Part shown: positions 1 through 8,763 of the stretch, in pieces
How the letters are laid out: every line of letters starts with the position of its first letter
How positions within the stretch are numbered: position 1 is the stretch's first letter
Source of the DNA: Saprospiraceae bacterium
GTDB taxonomy: Bacteria; Bacteroidota; Bacteroidia; Chitinophagales; Saprospiraceae
DNA: 64,000 nucleotides
Direction of reading: 5' to 3'
Assembly: GCA_026129545.1 (NCBI GenBank)
Contig: JAHCHX010000003.1
Span: 62,001 to 126,000 of the forward strand
Notes under the pieces: model-generated
Database searches by the model: none
The model's input: the letters and a program-made list of their open reading frames with translations, nothing else
What the model was told of the DNA's origin: nothing
Made by a program: the position numbers and the translations under genes

Positions 1-2056
1 GTGCGGCTACCACCACCGTGCCGATGATGACCCAAACTGGCACACCTCCCCACCATGGGCAGTTGCCCATCACGGGCGAAAAAACAGTGGAGCAGCCGTT
101 GGCGTCCGTCACGGTCACTTGCACGTTGTTTTTCCCGTACAAACTGACGGAGTGCCCGCTGAATGATTGGGAGCTGCCATTCCATTTCCATTGATAGGTG
201 TATGGAGGCTTACCGCCCGACACTTGCAGGTTGGCCACGCAATCGCCCGGTGTGTCGCTTACGTTTGGCTCCTGCCCACACAGCGTGATGAGTTTGTCGG
301 CATAGCACCCCGTGGCAGGGTCGTACACGGAAAAATAATAGGTACCGGGGATTAGGTTGAGCATCTGCCAAGTGTTGCCCGTAGAGCAGTCTTGCCACAC
401 TAAGGGAGCATTGGGGCCAGTGGCTGTCAAGGCGACGTTGTAGGTGCCGGATGTTGTGCCGGGCGTGATGCTCTCGCTCAACGCGAGGGCGCAAGGCACC
501 TTGATGGTTCGGTGTATGAAATATCGCTGGCAAGCCTTTGAGGCGACCAATGTGTAGGTTCTGTTGCGTTTTTCGGTGACGATGGCATTGGCGGTGTTGG
601 CTCCGATGAGTCCTGATTCGGGATACCATTGGCAATGAAACCCGTTGGTGGTCAGAAAGGATAGCGTGGAGGCATCCAACAGCGGGAGCGAGATGTTGGT
701 GCCTGAGTCATCTGGCAAGACGAAAGTGCTGTCAGAAAGCACTGTGTTTTGGCAGGTTGTATCGGGAGCGAAGGTGGCACCACAGTTTAGATTGACCACC
801 GCCAGATTGGTTTCGATGGGCGGGTTGCAATCAAAGCGAATCTGTGCCCGATTGAGGATGGCATCGCAGGGCAGGCGGGTGCTTGGGCAGCTATTGCCCA
901 GGGGGATCTCGATGCGCAGGCGACCGATGGTGGCTGGTTCTTGGAAAGCGCTCCCATAGCCCAGCTGCCCGGTGCCCGGCAGGTTGATGTTATTGATGAC
1001 TGCTTCTATGATGCCGTTTTGGACGGAAAAAGAAAAAGTGCCTGCTGGATGGTGCGAGAAGTTGCTGTTGTTGAGCACGCAGTTTTTAAGTTTAGCATCC
1101 AGCTCGTCGGTGATGGTCACTTTTTTAACTGGGGCGGGGCCGTCGTTCTGAAAAGTGATTTGATAAATCAGGTATTGTTGGCCGTTGCGCTCTTCGATGA
1201 ACGCTGTCTTGCGGTTTGGGTCGTGCGAACTTTCCACGACGTTGTGGCCGGATAGCACGAATGGTCTTGTACTTATGCCGCAATCGGTGCTGGTCAGCTG
1301 CATGGCAGCGGTCGGGGGCGTGACCGTCGCTTGATGTTGCCCGATGGTCTTGAATCGCAGGAACGCATTTTTTTGCGTTCCGCGTGCGAGGTTGGAGAGG
1401 TTGATTTTGATGGTGCCGTTGGAGACATTCGTCGCGTCCACATTGTCGCTGCCCGGATAGGTCTCGTGGTTTTTGTACTCCAGTTTTTCCTTGTCGAAGG
1501 TGAATACGACATCGCCGGTGATGGTTTCACACGCGCTTGAGGTTGGGTTTTCGTAGGTCAGGATATAGGTGATGGAGTGGCCGCTCACCATCGCCCTGAC
1601 GGGGATGATGTTGACGGGGTAGATTCCCAAATTGACGTTGGGCAATTGATTGCCTGTGCCAGTGCCTATGTTGATTGGGCTGCCCAAGAGTTGTTTCGGG
1701 GGCTTTTGCTTGTCATCATACGCATCTACCGTCTCTACGAAAGGGGTGAAATTGCCGCTGGATGCATAGCTGTGCGCATATACCCACGAAGGATTGGGCA
1801 TATCGGCCAACATTTCGTCCAAGCGATATTGGCCATCGCCCGTGAATAGGAAAACCCTGTATCGTTGGGTTGGGCTGGATGGGTTCGAACTGGCTGGCAG
1901 CTGGGGTGCAGTCACGGTAAAGGTGCGCGAAGCCCCGGTGCCGCTTGTGGTAAGCGTCGGGGGATAAGTGTTGTCGGGGTCGTAGCCCGTCCATGCCAAT
2001 AGCCCTGCCACTAAGGAAAGGGACAAGGCACCGAGAATGATTGACTGGTTTTTCAT
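1..2056 (-). CDS. Large secreted or surface protein with DUF7619-like domain, 3' end beyond window
   Basis: An uninterrupted minus-strand frame runs from an ATG at 2056 to the left edge (about 685 residues, no stop). The N-terminus has a hydrophobic signal-like segment (MKNQSIILGALSLSLVAGLL). Residues about 275-415 carry the hallmarks of the Bacteroidota repeat-type domain DUF7619: a HDPNRK entry motif, then YQITFQNDGPAPVKKVTITD, and an exit motif NRAQIRFDCNPPIETN. After residue 600 a PKD/SprB-like stretch follows (PPYTYQWKWNG, then VTVTDANGCS). At the edge a tryptophan-rich hydrophobic segment begins (WWGGVPVWVIIGTVVVAAA), possibly a membrane span. Such proteins are usually cell-surface adhesins or gliding-type exoproteins. 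The C-terminus, and so the sorting signal, cannot be seen. Confidence 0.8.
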   Translation of the reverse strand, partial: MKNQSIILGALSLSLVAGLLAWTGYDPDNTYPPTLTTSGTGASRTFTVTAPQLPASSNPSSPTQRYRVFLFTGDGQYRLDEMLADMPNPSWVYAHSYASSGNFTPFVETVDAYDDKQKPPKQLLGSPINIGTGTGNQLPNVNLGIYPVNIIPVRAMVSGHSITYILTYENPTSSACETITGDVVFTFDKEKLEYKNHETYPGSDNVDATNVSNGTIKINLSNLARGTQKNAFLRFKTIGQHQATVTPPTAAMQLTSTDCGISTRPFVLSGHNVVESSHDPNRKTAFIEERNGQQYLIYQITFQNDGPAPVKKVTITDELDAKLKNCVLNNSNFSHHPAGTFSFSVQNGIIEAVINNINLPGTGQLGYGSAFQEPATIGRLRIEIPLGNSCPSTRLPCDAILNRAQIRFDCNPPIETNLAVVNLNCGATFAPDTTCQNTVLSDSTFVLPDDSGTNISLPLLDASTLSFLTTNGFHCQWYPESGLIGANTANAIVTEKRNRTYTLVASKACQRYFIHRTIKVPCALALSESITPGTTSGTYNVALTATGPNAPLVWQDCSTGNTWQMLNLIPGTYYFSVYDPATGCYADKLITLCGQEPNVSDTPGDCVANLQVSGGKPPYTYQWKWNGSSQSFSGHSVSLYGKNNVQVTVTDANGCSTVFSPVMGNCPWWGGVPVWVIIGTVVVAA

Positions 2057-2190
2057 GTGCTTTCTGAATTTGAATGTTAACAAGGTGGGTTCGAACAGCC
2101 GTCGGAGGGCGGCCAGCGGATTCGTGGGTTTGGGCGACGCGATTCGTCTGCTGCGAGTGGTGGCGTGTTCCGGCAAGCGATTGGGAAAGG

Positions 2191-2231
2191 AGAAAAAAGA
2201 GGCCGGGCTGCAAGGATATAGGCAGCCCGGC
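2191..2231 (-). terminator. Rho-independent terminator of the cysteine-rich gene
   Basis: A perfect 10-bp stem (2202-2211 pairs with 2222-2231, GC-rich, 10-nt loop) lies 22 bases beyond the stop of the minus-strand gene ending at 2254. It is followed on that strand by a run of six T (2193-2198). It separates this gene from the large gene starting at 2056. Confidence 0.85.
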
Positions 2232-2253
2232 AAAATTGGAGACAAAAATTGAT

Positions 2254-3075
2254 TTAGCAGCACACGCGTCGTGCGTAAAAAGCAAGTTGGACCATGCCGC
2301 CCCCCTCACCGCCATGCTCAAGGTAAACATCAATGGGGGTAGGAGGATAGATTTTTGCCATGCAGCAATCCAGCGTGATTGTCCCACTGGCTTCACCAAT
2401 CTCATCCTTAAAGGCAGCTGGTCGCTCGACACCTTCATCGTGTTCCCTCACTTGCACATTGACCTGAGTCGTCAGGGCGGTTCCTTTTTTGACAAAGACG
2501 CGGTTAATCACCCGTTCTATCCCTACCCAAGGGCCGGGGCCTCCGGGCAGGCCGTTTGCCCGCAAATCCAGCGTGCTTGCCAAGCCGGGAAACACAAAGC
2601 CTGCTTCGGGGTCGCCTGCGGTCACATACAACTGAACCTCCAATGCATTTATCGTGGGCGGTATTGGAATATCTCCCATATCAGGTGGTTCAATTTGGGG
2701 CTTGGCCGCCCGCACTTTGGCCAAGACGATTTCAAAACAACAACATTCTTTGCTCACACATCCGCAAGGCTGGTCGCCGCAACAATCGCGCTCGTTGGTA
2801 TTGGTGTTCACGACCTTCGCGGCAGGTGTCAACATCGCTCTTGCCGCCGCTTTGACATCCGCCTTCACATCTTCGATTGTTTCTCGCAATGAAGATTGAC
2901 GAGTCTGCTGCTCGTGCATCATTTGGGCGGAAGCCAATAAAGTGCGTGCCAATTCCTTCAGGTCGGCAATTTCTTGATTTTGAGCCTCAATGATTGGCGA
3001 GGTAACATCTTCTTCAAAATCAGCGGTCTTCTCTAAGGGAGCCTTGGTTGATTCAATTGATTTTTTCTTTTCCAT
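2254..3075 (-). CDS. Cysteine-rich protein of unknown function
   Basis: 273 residues, no signal peptide. Residues about 26-85 are charged and probably helical or coiled coil. A cysteine cluster follows at residues 98-113 (pattern CC-x4-C-x-C-x4-CCC), and the protein ends in two cysteines. The C-terminal half (about 130-273) is rich in beta-type residues, glycine and proline. I do not recognise the family. The cluster could bind a metal or hold disulfides. The gene lies upstream of the large surface protein on the same strand but is separated from it by a strong terminator, so it is probably transcribed alone. Confidence 0.75.
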   Translation of the reverse strand: MEKKKSIESTKAPLEKTADFEEDVTSPIIEAQNQEIADLKELARTLLASAQMMHEQQTRQSSLRETIEDVKADVKAAARAMLTPAAKVVNTNTNERDCCGDQPCGCVSKECCCFEIVLAKVRAAKPQIEPPDMGDIPIPPTINALEVQLYVTAGDPEAGFVFPGLASTLDLRANGLPGGPGPWVGIERVINRVFVKKGTALTTQVNVQVREHDEGVERPAAFKDEIGEASGTITLDCCMAKIYPPTPIDVYLEHGGEGGGMVQLAFYARRVCC

Positions 3076-3259
3076 GATTTGAAACTAAGGTGGTTGAAAT
3101 ACAGCCTACTCTGTGTACCGCTTCGAACTTTTCCAAAGCAGCCAGGCTTTTCGGCTTTGGCCTGCGAAAAAGCGCTTTTCATCACCACATCCACGTCGTC
3201 ATAGCACTGTTACCCCCCTCCACCCCACTTTTTTCAAAAAAATTTTTCCCCACCCCTGC

Positions 3260-3267
3260 TACCTTTG
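3260..3267 (+). promoter_or_regulatory. Possible -7 element for the ECF sigma factor gene
   Basis: TACCTTTG matches the Bacteroidota -7 consensus TAnnTTTG and lies 27 bases before the ATG at 3294. The upstream T-rich stretch (3229-3248) has no clean TTTG at the -33 spacing. The rest of 3076-3293 shows nothing recognisable. Confidence 0.45.
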
Positions 3268-3293
3268 GCGCACACCAATCCTGACCTTTTCAC

Positions 3294-3878
3294 ATGAGCG
3301 TTCCCCTGCATCCAGACTCACACTACATCCATGCTCTGCTCAACAACAACCATCGCGGCATCACAGACATCTACAACCGTTTTGCCACGCGCATCGAACG
3401 CTTCGTGTGCGCCAACAATGGCTCTCCCGACGATGCCCGCGACGTGTTTCAAGACGCGCTCATCGCCATCACGCGGCAAGCACAGCGTCCGGGCTTCGCG
3501 CTCACCTGCCCTTTCGAGGCATATCTGTACCTCGTTTGTCGGGGCAAATGGTTCAACGAACTCAAGCGCCGACAGCGGGCTGCGGTAACAATCGTCGAGT
3601 CGAGTGGATTTAATGACACGGAACACGCCGATGCTTTGGCCGACATCACGCTGCGTGAGGAAGAGCGAGACCGGTTGTTTCGCCTTTTTTTTGAAAAATT
3701 GGCTGCGGGCTGCCGCCAACTGCTCCAATTGGCATGGTCGGGCATTTCGATGGAGGAGGTGAGTGCGCAGTTGGGAGTGAGTTATGGCTATGCCCGAAAA
3801 AAGAAACACGAGTGTGTGAGCCAATTGATGGGCTGGATTCAGGCATCGCCTGAGTTCGCGCTCGTCAAGCACTCGTGA
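3294..3878 (+). CDS. ECF-type RNA polymerase sigma factor
   Basis: 194 residues, the usual size for an ECF sigma factor. Region 2 lies at about residues 20-90: an N-terminal helix HRGITDIYNRF, the SPDDARDVFQDALIAI stretch typical of sigma-2.2, and an aromatic, basic 2.4-like segment. Region 4 (about 128-180) contains the helix-turn-helix SMEEVSAQLGVSYGYARKKK. The stop overlaps a GTG that opens the next frame, and the next gene encodes a TM-anchored, TPR-containing protein. A sigma/anti-sigma pair is therefore the natural reading. The target regulon cannot be read from the sequence. Confidence 0.9.
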   Translation: MSVPLHPDSHYIHALLNNNHRGITDIYNRFATRIERFVCANNGSPDDARDVFQDALIAITRQAQRPGFALTCPFEAYLYLVCRGKWFNELKRRQRAAVTIVESSGFNDTEHADALADITLREEERDRLFRLFFEKLAAGCRQLLQLAWSGISMEEVSAQLGVSYGYARKKKHECVSQLMGWIQASPEFALVKHS

Positions 3879-3928
3879 ACATTGTGCCCGAGCACTCTTT
3901 TTTAATACCACGAACCATTGTCGCACAC

Positions 3929-4675
3929 ATGGAAGACCTTTATCCCCGCATTGAAGATTATCTGGACAACGTGCTTTCCGATGCCGAGCGCGTCGAGTTT
4001 GAAGCCGATGTCCAAAGCGACCCGGCACTTGCTGCCGCGCTGGCCGCCACGAAGGAGGCCCGCGAGCGACTCGCCCAGCAATGGGCGCGAGCAAGTGCCG
4101 AGACTGCTCTCCGCCAGACCCTGCAAGATGTGGGGAAACAACATTTTACCGGCAAATCGCAGACAGGCCGCTCCGCCCGCAGCGTCTCGTTGGGGCGCTG
4201 GTGGATGGCGGCTGCAGCGGCAGCGGCAGTGCTGCTTGTATGGTTGGCTTGGCCACCCAGCACCGATACGCTCTACCAACGCTACCGCTTGTTTCCCGAA
4301 GCATCTTTTGCCCTAAAAAGCGGTGCCGATACCCCCGCCCCTTCGCTGACCGATGCCGCACAAGCGTTCAACAACAAAGACTTCGCCGCAGCACAGGCCA
4401 CCTTGAGCACGCACTTGCAGACCAAGCCCGACGATTTGGAAGCGCGATTTTTTATGGCCTTGTGTCAGCTCGAACTGGGCCAACTCGACGAGGCGGAAAA
4501 CACCTTATCAAGCCTTGTGTCGCCAGAGACCGCATGGTCGGGCGAAGCGCGGTGGTATCTGGCACTTGCCCACCTTCGCAACAAAAAGCCTGAGGCATGC
4601 AAGGCCATCCTGCGCCAAATTCCCACAGGGGCGCCGCATCATGCAGAGGCACAGGCCCTGCTTAGGAAAATTTGA
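3929..4675 (+). CDS. Membrane-anchored TPR protein, probable anti-sigma factor
   Basis: Read from the ATG at 3929 (248 residues, MEDLYPRIEDYLDN...). The frame is open back to a GTG at 3875 that overlaps the sigma-factor stop, but the extra 18 residues look unlike a protein start. Residues 1-60 resemble the cytosolic sigma-binding helices of anti-sigma factors (EDYLDNVLSDAERVEFE) without a zinc-binding HxxxCxxC. One transmembrane helix sits at about 92-110. The outer part has TPR-like repeats (FNNKDFAAAQATLS, then LEARFFMALCQLELGQLDEAE). The role as regulator of the preceding sigma factor is inferred from adjacency and architecture. Confidence 0.75.
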   Translation: MEDLYPRIEDYLDNVLSDAERVEFEADVQSDPALAAALAATKEARERLAQQWARASAETALRQTLQDVGKQHFTGKSQTGRSARSVSLGRWWMAAAAAAAVLLVWLAWPPSTDTLYQRYRLFPEASFALKSGADTPAPSLTDAAQAFNNKDFAAAQATLSTHLQTKPDDLEARFFMALCQLELGQLDEAENTLSSLVSPETAWSGEARWYLALAHLRNKKPEACKAILRQIPTGAPHHAEAQALLRKI

Positions 4676-4732
4676 AAACCTGTTTCGGGAAAAAAGCTAT
4701 TTTTAAAAAACGTGTTAAACTTTGAGTGCTCG

Positions 4733-4763
4733 TTTTTGGCAAAATCGGCGCGTTTTAACTTTG
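4733..4763 (+). promoter_or_regulatory. Promoter of the 4807 gene
   Basis: TTTTTG (4733-4738) and TAACTTTG (4756-4763), separated by 17 bases, match the Bacteroidota -33/-7 consensus. The -7 element ends 43 bases before the ATG. Confidence 0.55.
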
Positions 4764-4806
4764 CAGCCTCGACAAACACCTCCGTTCATCAAAAAAATAG
4801 AGCGCC

Positions 4807-5343
4807 ATGCGAACATTGCACTCTGCTATTCTGACCATCTTTTGTTCAGCTGCTTTTGCAGTGCCAACCTTCGCCCAAGATTTCCCCACATTTGAGGAAT
4901 TGCACCGCCAAATGCGCGAGATGCAACAGCAAATGATGGAACAACTGCGCAACACCCCTTTCCAACACTTCGACCTTGCCCAGCCCCGATGGGACACCAC
5001 CTATCAGTTTCGGTTCGATACCACCTTCGAAGGCGGCAGCCTTTCGCATCGGTTTTTCCATTTTTCGCCCTTTGGCAACGACAGCACTCTGCAAAATGAC
5101 TTTTTGGGCTTTGGGCGCTTTTTCGACCAGTTTTTCAACTTCGGCAAACTACCCGAAAAGCCAGACTACGGCATCCATGATTTTCCCACCGACGATGGTG
5201 CCGTTTTCCCCGCCGACGACGATTTGCTCCCCGAAGAGCGCCTGCGTCAGCAGGAGGAAAAGGACAAATCGAGGAAGAAACAGGGCGTGCCCAAAAACGA
5301 GGAAACTAAGCCCGACCAAAAGGTGAAGACCATACGAATTTGA
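4807..5343 (+). CDS. Secreted protein of unknown function
   Basis: 178 residues with a clear signal peptide (MRTLHSAILTIFCSAAFAV, cleavage near TFAQ). The mature part starts with a glutamine- and methionine-rich helix (ELHRQMREMQQQMMEQLRN). An aromatic, aspartate-rich middle follows with repeated F/D/R patterns, and the tail is highly charged (EERLRQQEEKDKSRKKQ). No known domain recognised. It lies downstream of the sigma/anti-sigma pair but has its own promoter, so it may be a separate unit. Confidence 0.7.
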   Translation: MRTLHSAILTIFCSAAFAVPTFAQDFPTFEELHRQMREMQQQMMEQLRNTPFQHFDLAQPRWDTTYQFRFDTTFEGGSLSHRFFHFSPFGNDSTLQNDFLGFGRFFDQFFNFGKLPEKPDYGIHDFPTDDGAVFPADDDLLPEERLRQQEEKDKSRKKQGVPKNEETKPDQKVKTIRI

Positions 5344-5493
5344 CCCTCCACAACTTTCTGAATTGCACTGCAAAAGATTTTTGCGTCCTTTGCCTCCGAA
5401 TTCGACAAAAAAACAGAACACTCAACGCAAACATTTGCACCCAACCGCTGTTTGGAAAGGCAAACATTCCATGGGCAAAAAAATTCTCCGGCC

Positions 5494-5934
5494 ATGCAAA
5501 CGAACGAACAAGTAGATGTCATCATCTACCGCGTCGGCGAAAAAGGACTCGAAGTCTTTTTAGTCAATCCTAGCACCGAGCAGGATACTGAAAATCAATG
5601 GAAAACACCGACCGCCGGAGAAAACACACCGGAGCGCGTCGCCAATTGTATTGAACTGGACCCCATCACCAGCGCTAACGGCGAGGCCAGAAAAGCGATT
5701 GCCATCGAAGCCGATTGGCACGAGATACCGTCGCTCCGAGCATTGATTTACGAGGATTACCGCGTGGCCAAGGAAAAAGCCAAGCAACACATCAGAAACT
5801 TGCTCCCCGATTTGGACAAAGGCGCTTTTTTTGCCGTGAAAGAGGCACTCAAGCGGGTCATGCCGGAGCAATACGCCTACCTAAAGGAGCTAAAAGACAT
5901 TTTAGCCGAAAAAAACTCAACAAAGTATCTTTAA
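5494..5934 (+). CDS. NUDIX-like protein lacking the Nudix box
   Basis: 146 residues from the ATG at 5494 (MQTNEQVDVIIYRVGEKGLE...). An in-frame upstream ATG at 5452 would add an unlikely 14 residues. The first 45 residues resemble the start of NUDIX hydrolases: a VDVIIYRVGEKGLEVFLV strand pair, then QWKTPTAGE in place of WxxPGG. The catalytic GX5EX7REUXEE box is missing; the following segment reads ERVANCIELDPITSANGE. The C-terminal half is helical (DLDKGAFFAVKEALKRVMPE). Either it is a non-catalytic relative or the resemblance is superficial. Confidence 0.65.
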   Translation: MQTNEQVDVIIYRVGEKGLEVFLVNPSTEQDTENQWKTPTAGENTPERVANCIELDPITSANGEARKAIAIEADWHEIPSLRALIYEDYRVAKEKAKQHIRNLLPDLDKGAFFAVKEALKRVMPEQYAYLKELKDILAEKNSTKYL

Positions 5935-5964
5935 AAACGCTTGGCTTTCAAAAGCGGAAGCACC

Positions 5965-6471
5965 TCACGCCTTCCCGTTCTCTCCTTTCCCTTCAAACAG
6001 TGCCAATATAATGTTGCCCATATAGATGCCCAACGCCGACTCCACGAAGGTGAGAAACATGGTCATGTCCTGGAAGTTGAGGATGTTGGGTGCCAATGCC
6101 TTCAATGAGATAAGCGTCAGCACAATGATAAAGTGGCCATTCACAAGCCATTTGACGAGGCTGCTGATGGGTGCGCCATTCTGCGGCACCTGAGTTGGCT
6201 CGGTGATGCTGCGCCCGATGAAGCGGAACACCGCGCCCCCATAGAGCGCCGTCACGGGAGCCAATATGCCCATGAGCGAGGTAAATTCCTCAATATCGAA
6301 CCCGCGCAGGATGTAGAAGACGCAGGAAACAGCAATAAGCAGAAAATGATAAAAGAGTATCTGCCGAGCGATGCGGGTGCGCGGAGAGAGAGGGGCAGAT
6401 TGGGAGGCTTGAGTGGTCGTTTCCGTTTTTGCCATTGGCTGTGCCATGGTCCGAGTGCTGCTGGTTGTCAT
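5965..6471 (-). CDS. Small integral membrane protein of unknown function
   Basis: 168 residues. A polar threonine- and serine-rich N-terminus (about 30 residues) is followed by four hydrophobic segments: about 37-55 (ILFYHFLLIAVSCVFYIL), 65-82, 108-124 and 135-160. No family recognised. Its start overlaps the stop of the upstream minus-strand gene by four bases (ATGA at 6468-6471), so the two are translationally coupled. It converges with the NUDIX-like gene ending at 5934. Confidence 0.7.
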   Translation of the reverse strand: MTTSSTRTMAQPMAKTETTTQASQSAPLSPRTRIARQILFYHFLLIAVSCVFYILRGFDIEEFTSLMGILAPVTALYGGAVFRFIGRSITEPTQVPQNGAPISSLVKWLVNGHFIIVLTLISLKALAPNILNFQDMTMFLTFVESALGIYMGNIILALFEGKGENGKA

Positions 6472-7394
6472 TGGCGAAGGTAATCCGTTAATTTTTTAAA
6501 AAGTCGCTTTTGGTATTCCTCAAGGTTGTTCTTGTAACGCAAATCCATGTCCTTATAGTCATTCTTACGGGGAGGAAAAATGATGCCAGAGCCATATTTT
6601 CCCTGAAACTCCCAAGAAATCTCCACATCATCGCCTTTTTGCAGGCCCTTGACGTAGATGCGGTGGTATTCAAAAAAGCCATCGGGGCAAATTTCGTAAT
6701 TCAGGTGAGTCACTTCCAACACGAACTCGTCGTAGGCAGTGTAAGAGGTGTCCACTTTCGCTTTCCACAGGATGGGTGTGCCTTTCGGCTTGTAGTAGTC
6801 CGCCAGATAGGTTCTGGCCGCAAGGCATACCGCCTTCACTTTTTTTCCGGGCAAAATCAGTTTATTGTCGCCCGTGTTGACGCCTTGTAGCGAGTTGGGC
6901 GTGTTCACCTCTGCCACCACCCCCGAGCGAATACTGCGTTGCTCCACCGGCACCTTGCCCTCTCGGCTGTATATTTTGGCCAAAAAATGGGCGGGGTCGT
7001 GGCAGCGCACCACCACTTCGGCTTGGTCTGGGTGGATTTCGGCGAGGAAGGCCCATTTGTGCAACAACCGTTCGTGGAAAAACTGGCCGTTCACCTTTCT
7101 GTTTCCCTGCTCCAGTTTCGTCCATGCGCATTGCAAAGAGTCGCACACCAGCTTGCTGTCGTGTGTGGGGCGCAAGAACAAGGTCACTTTTTTGGCGGTC
7201 ACAGCTACGCTATCGGTCTTGAAAATGTGCTCGAGCTCGTTTTGGCGCAGCCACGAATCAAACTCCGTTCTTTTTTTCTGGAAAAAATATTTGTCCTGCC
7301 GGAGGTCGGTCGAGGGTTGTGCACCCACGTCGGAAATGCCGAGGCTGGGCAAAAAGCAGGAAAGGAAGATTAGCCTGAGCAGGCGGAAGGCCAT
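6468..7394 (-). CDS. Secreted protein of unknown function
   Basis: 308 residues with a signal peptide (MAFRLLRLIFLSCFLPSLG, cleavage near VGAQ). The mature protein has several basic and aromatic stretches and a mixed alpha/beta pattern. Residues about 60-110 contain VTLFLRPTHDSKLVCDSLQC, with two cysteines that could pair. No motif of a known enzyme was found. It is the first gene of a two-gene unit with the membrane protein at 5965-6471 (4-base overlap), which suggests a joint envelope role; that is inference. Confidence 0.7.
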   Translation of the reverse strand: MAFRLLRLIFLSCFLPSLGISDVGAQPSTDLRQDKYFFQKKRTEFDSWLRQNELEHIFKTDSVAVTAKKVTLFLRPTHDSKLVCDSLQCAWTKLEQGNRKVNGQFFHERLLHKWAFLAEIHPDQAEVVVRCHDPAHFLAKIYSREGKVPVEQRSIRSGVVAEVNTPNSLQGVNTGDNKLILPGKKVKAVCLAARTYLADYYKPKGTPILWKAKVDTSYTAYDEFVLEVTHLNYEICPDGFFEYHRIYVKGLQKGDDVEISWEFQGKYGSGIIFPPRKNDYKDMDLRYKNNLEEYQKRLFKKLTDYLRQ

Positions 7395-7496
7395 CGCGGA
7401 AGTTTTTGTTGTGCGGGGGGTATGACGTAGGCTACTCTCTCCTTATTTTCAATAATTTTCGCTTTAACATTTTGAAAATTCGGCATCCCAGCGAGG

Positions 7497-8372
7497 TCAC
7501 AGCACATTCGCCAACTGCTCTTTTATTTTTTCCAATTCATCTTTCATCTGCACGACGAATTTTTGAATTTCCGCGTCATAAGCCTTGGCGCCGAGCGTGT
7601 TGATTTCGCGACCCATTTCTTGAGAAATAAAGCCCAACGAGCGCCCTACCGACTGCTTGGGATGCTCCATCTGCTCAAGGAAATAATTGCAGTGCTGTTC
7701 AAGCCGCACCTTTTCCTCCGTGATGTCCATTTTTTCCAGATAATAAAGGATTTCTTGTTCAAAGCGGTTGGCATCAAGGCTCTCCTTGCCGAGCGTCTCC
7801 TCCATGTTGTTGCGAATGCGCTCGCGCATCCGCTCGAATCGCTCCCTTTCAAAAGGCGATATTTCGGCCAGCAAACTCAAGATGTTAACCACTCGCAGCC
7901 GCAGGTCAGCCTCCAACGCCTTGCCCTCGTGAAGGCGAAATTTTTTGAAATTGTCCAACGCCTTCGTCACCACCTGACACACCGCAGCCCACTCTTCCTC
8001 ATCTGCTTCTCCAGCAGTAGCCGCCACGACATTGGGAATGCGCAAAATCGCCTGCAACATATCCGTCTGCCCTATGCCCAACTCGCCCGCGATACGGCTC
8101 AGCTCGCGGTGATACCCGCGGAACAGCGCCTCGTTGAGGCTTACCATCGCGGCACCATCGGCATTTTGCACATCAATAAGGACATCAATCTTACCGCGTT
8201 CGGCATGGTCTGTCACCAACTTGCGCAACTCCAACTCTTTTTCTTTGAAGTCTCCGGGCAAACGAATTTTCAGGTCGGTCATTTTGGAGTTCAAAGCCCG
8301 CACCTCGACCGAAATGTTTTTATCACCGAAACTACCGGAAGCGCGGCCGTAGCCAGTCATGGAAAGAAGCAT
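7497..8372 (-). CDS. yicC: YicC family endoribonuclease
   Basis: 291 residues from the ATG at 8372 (MLLSMTGYGRASG...). The frame is open further upstream, but SMTGYGRA is the family's characteristic N-terminus, so the longer version is rejected. The YicC N-terminal domain covers about residues 4-155 (VRALNSKMTDLKIRLP). The C-terminal DUF1732 domain (about 207-291) ends with the family signature SLGFISQEMGREINTLGAKA. Members are RNA endonucleases acting in RNA turnover. It is transcribed divergently from the HU gene and has a well-matching promoter upstream. Confidence 0.95.
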   Translation of the reverse strand: MLLSMTGYGRASGSFGDKNISVEVRALNSKMTDLKIRLPGDFKEKELELRKLVTDHAERGKIDVLIDVQNADGAAMVSLNEALFRGYHRELSRIAGELGIGQTDMLQAILRIPNVVAATAGEADEEEWAAVCQVVTKALDNFKKFRLHEGKALEADLRLRVVNILSLLAEISPFERERFERMRERIRNNMEETLGKESLDANRFEQEILYYLEKMDITEEKVRLEQHCNYFLEQMEHPKQSVGRSLGFISQEMGREINTLGAKAYDAEIQKFVVQMKDELEKIKEQLANVL

Positions 8373-8491
8373 ACGTAATATACTGTAGAGTGTGTGAATC
8401 AAATGGTTATTGGCATTTTGTCGTTGGCCGCACGTTCGGGAATCGCGGCCAGCGGTCAATGGCTAACCACCAAGAGCAAATAAGATTGGGG

Positions 8492-8523
8492 CAAATGTAG
8501 GAAAAAGGAGCCTGCGTGAGCAA
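8492..8523 (-). promoter_or_regulatory. Promoter of yicC
   Basis: On the minus strand TACATTTG (8492-8499) fits TAnnTTTG exactly, with TTG 21 bases upstream (8521-8523). It lies about 120 bases before the chosen start. The remaining part of the 8373-8763 gap holds this promoter and the HU promoter and nothing else recognisable. Confidence 0.55.
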
Positions 8524-8669
8524 CACCTGATTTTTTTTGAAAAAAATGTTTGTAAAGTGCTGAATAAGAGCGAGTTTGCGCCGTGAAACCCAAAAAGCCG
8601 TTTTTTCTGCGTTCAGATGCTCTTATCTGTTCTTCAAGGCGATACAGGTCGTAAAATTTAGGGGAAAAG

Positions 8670-8700
8670 TTTGTGGGGGTAGAAAATAATGCGAACTTTG
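8670..8700 (+). promoter_or_regulatory. Promoter of the HU gene
   Basis: TTTG (8670-8673) is followed after 19 bases by GAACTTTG (8693-8700), a close match to the TTTG/TAnnTTTG promoter. It lies 63 bases before the HU start codon. Confidence 0.5.
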
Positions 8701-8763
8701 CGTCTCTTTTTTTGAAATGCCCATTTTTCGTTCATAATTCATTCAAAATCAACGAAATAAAAC

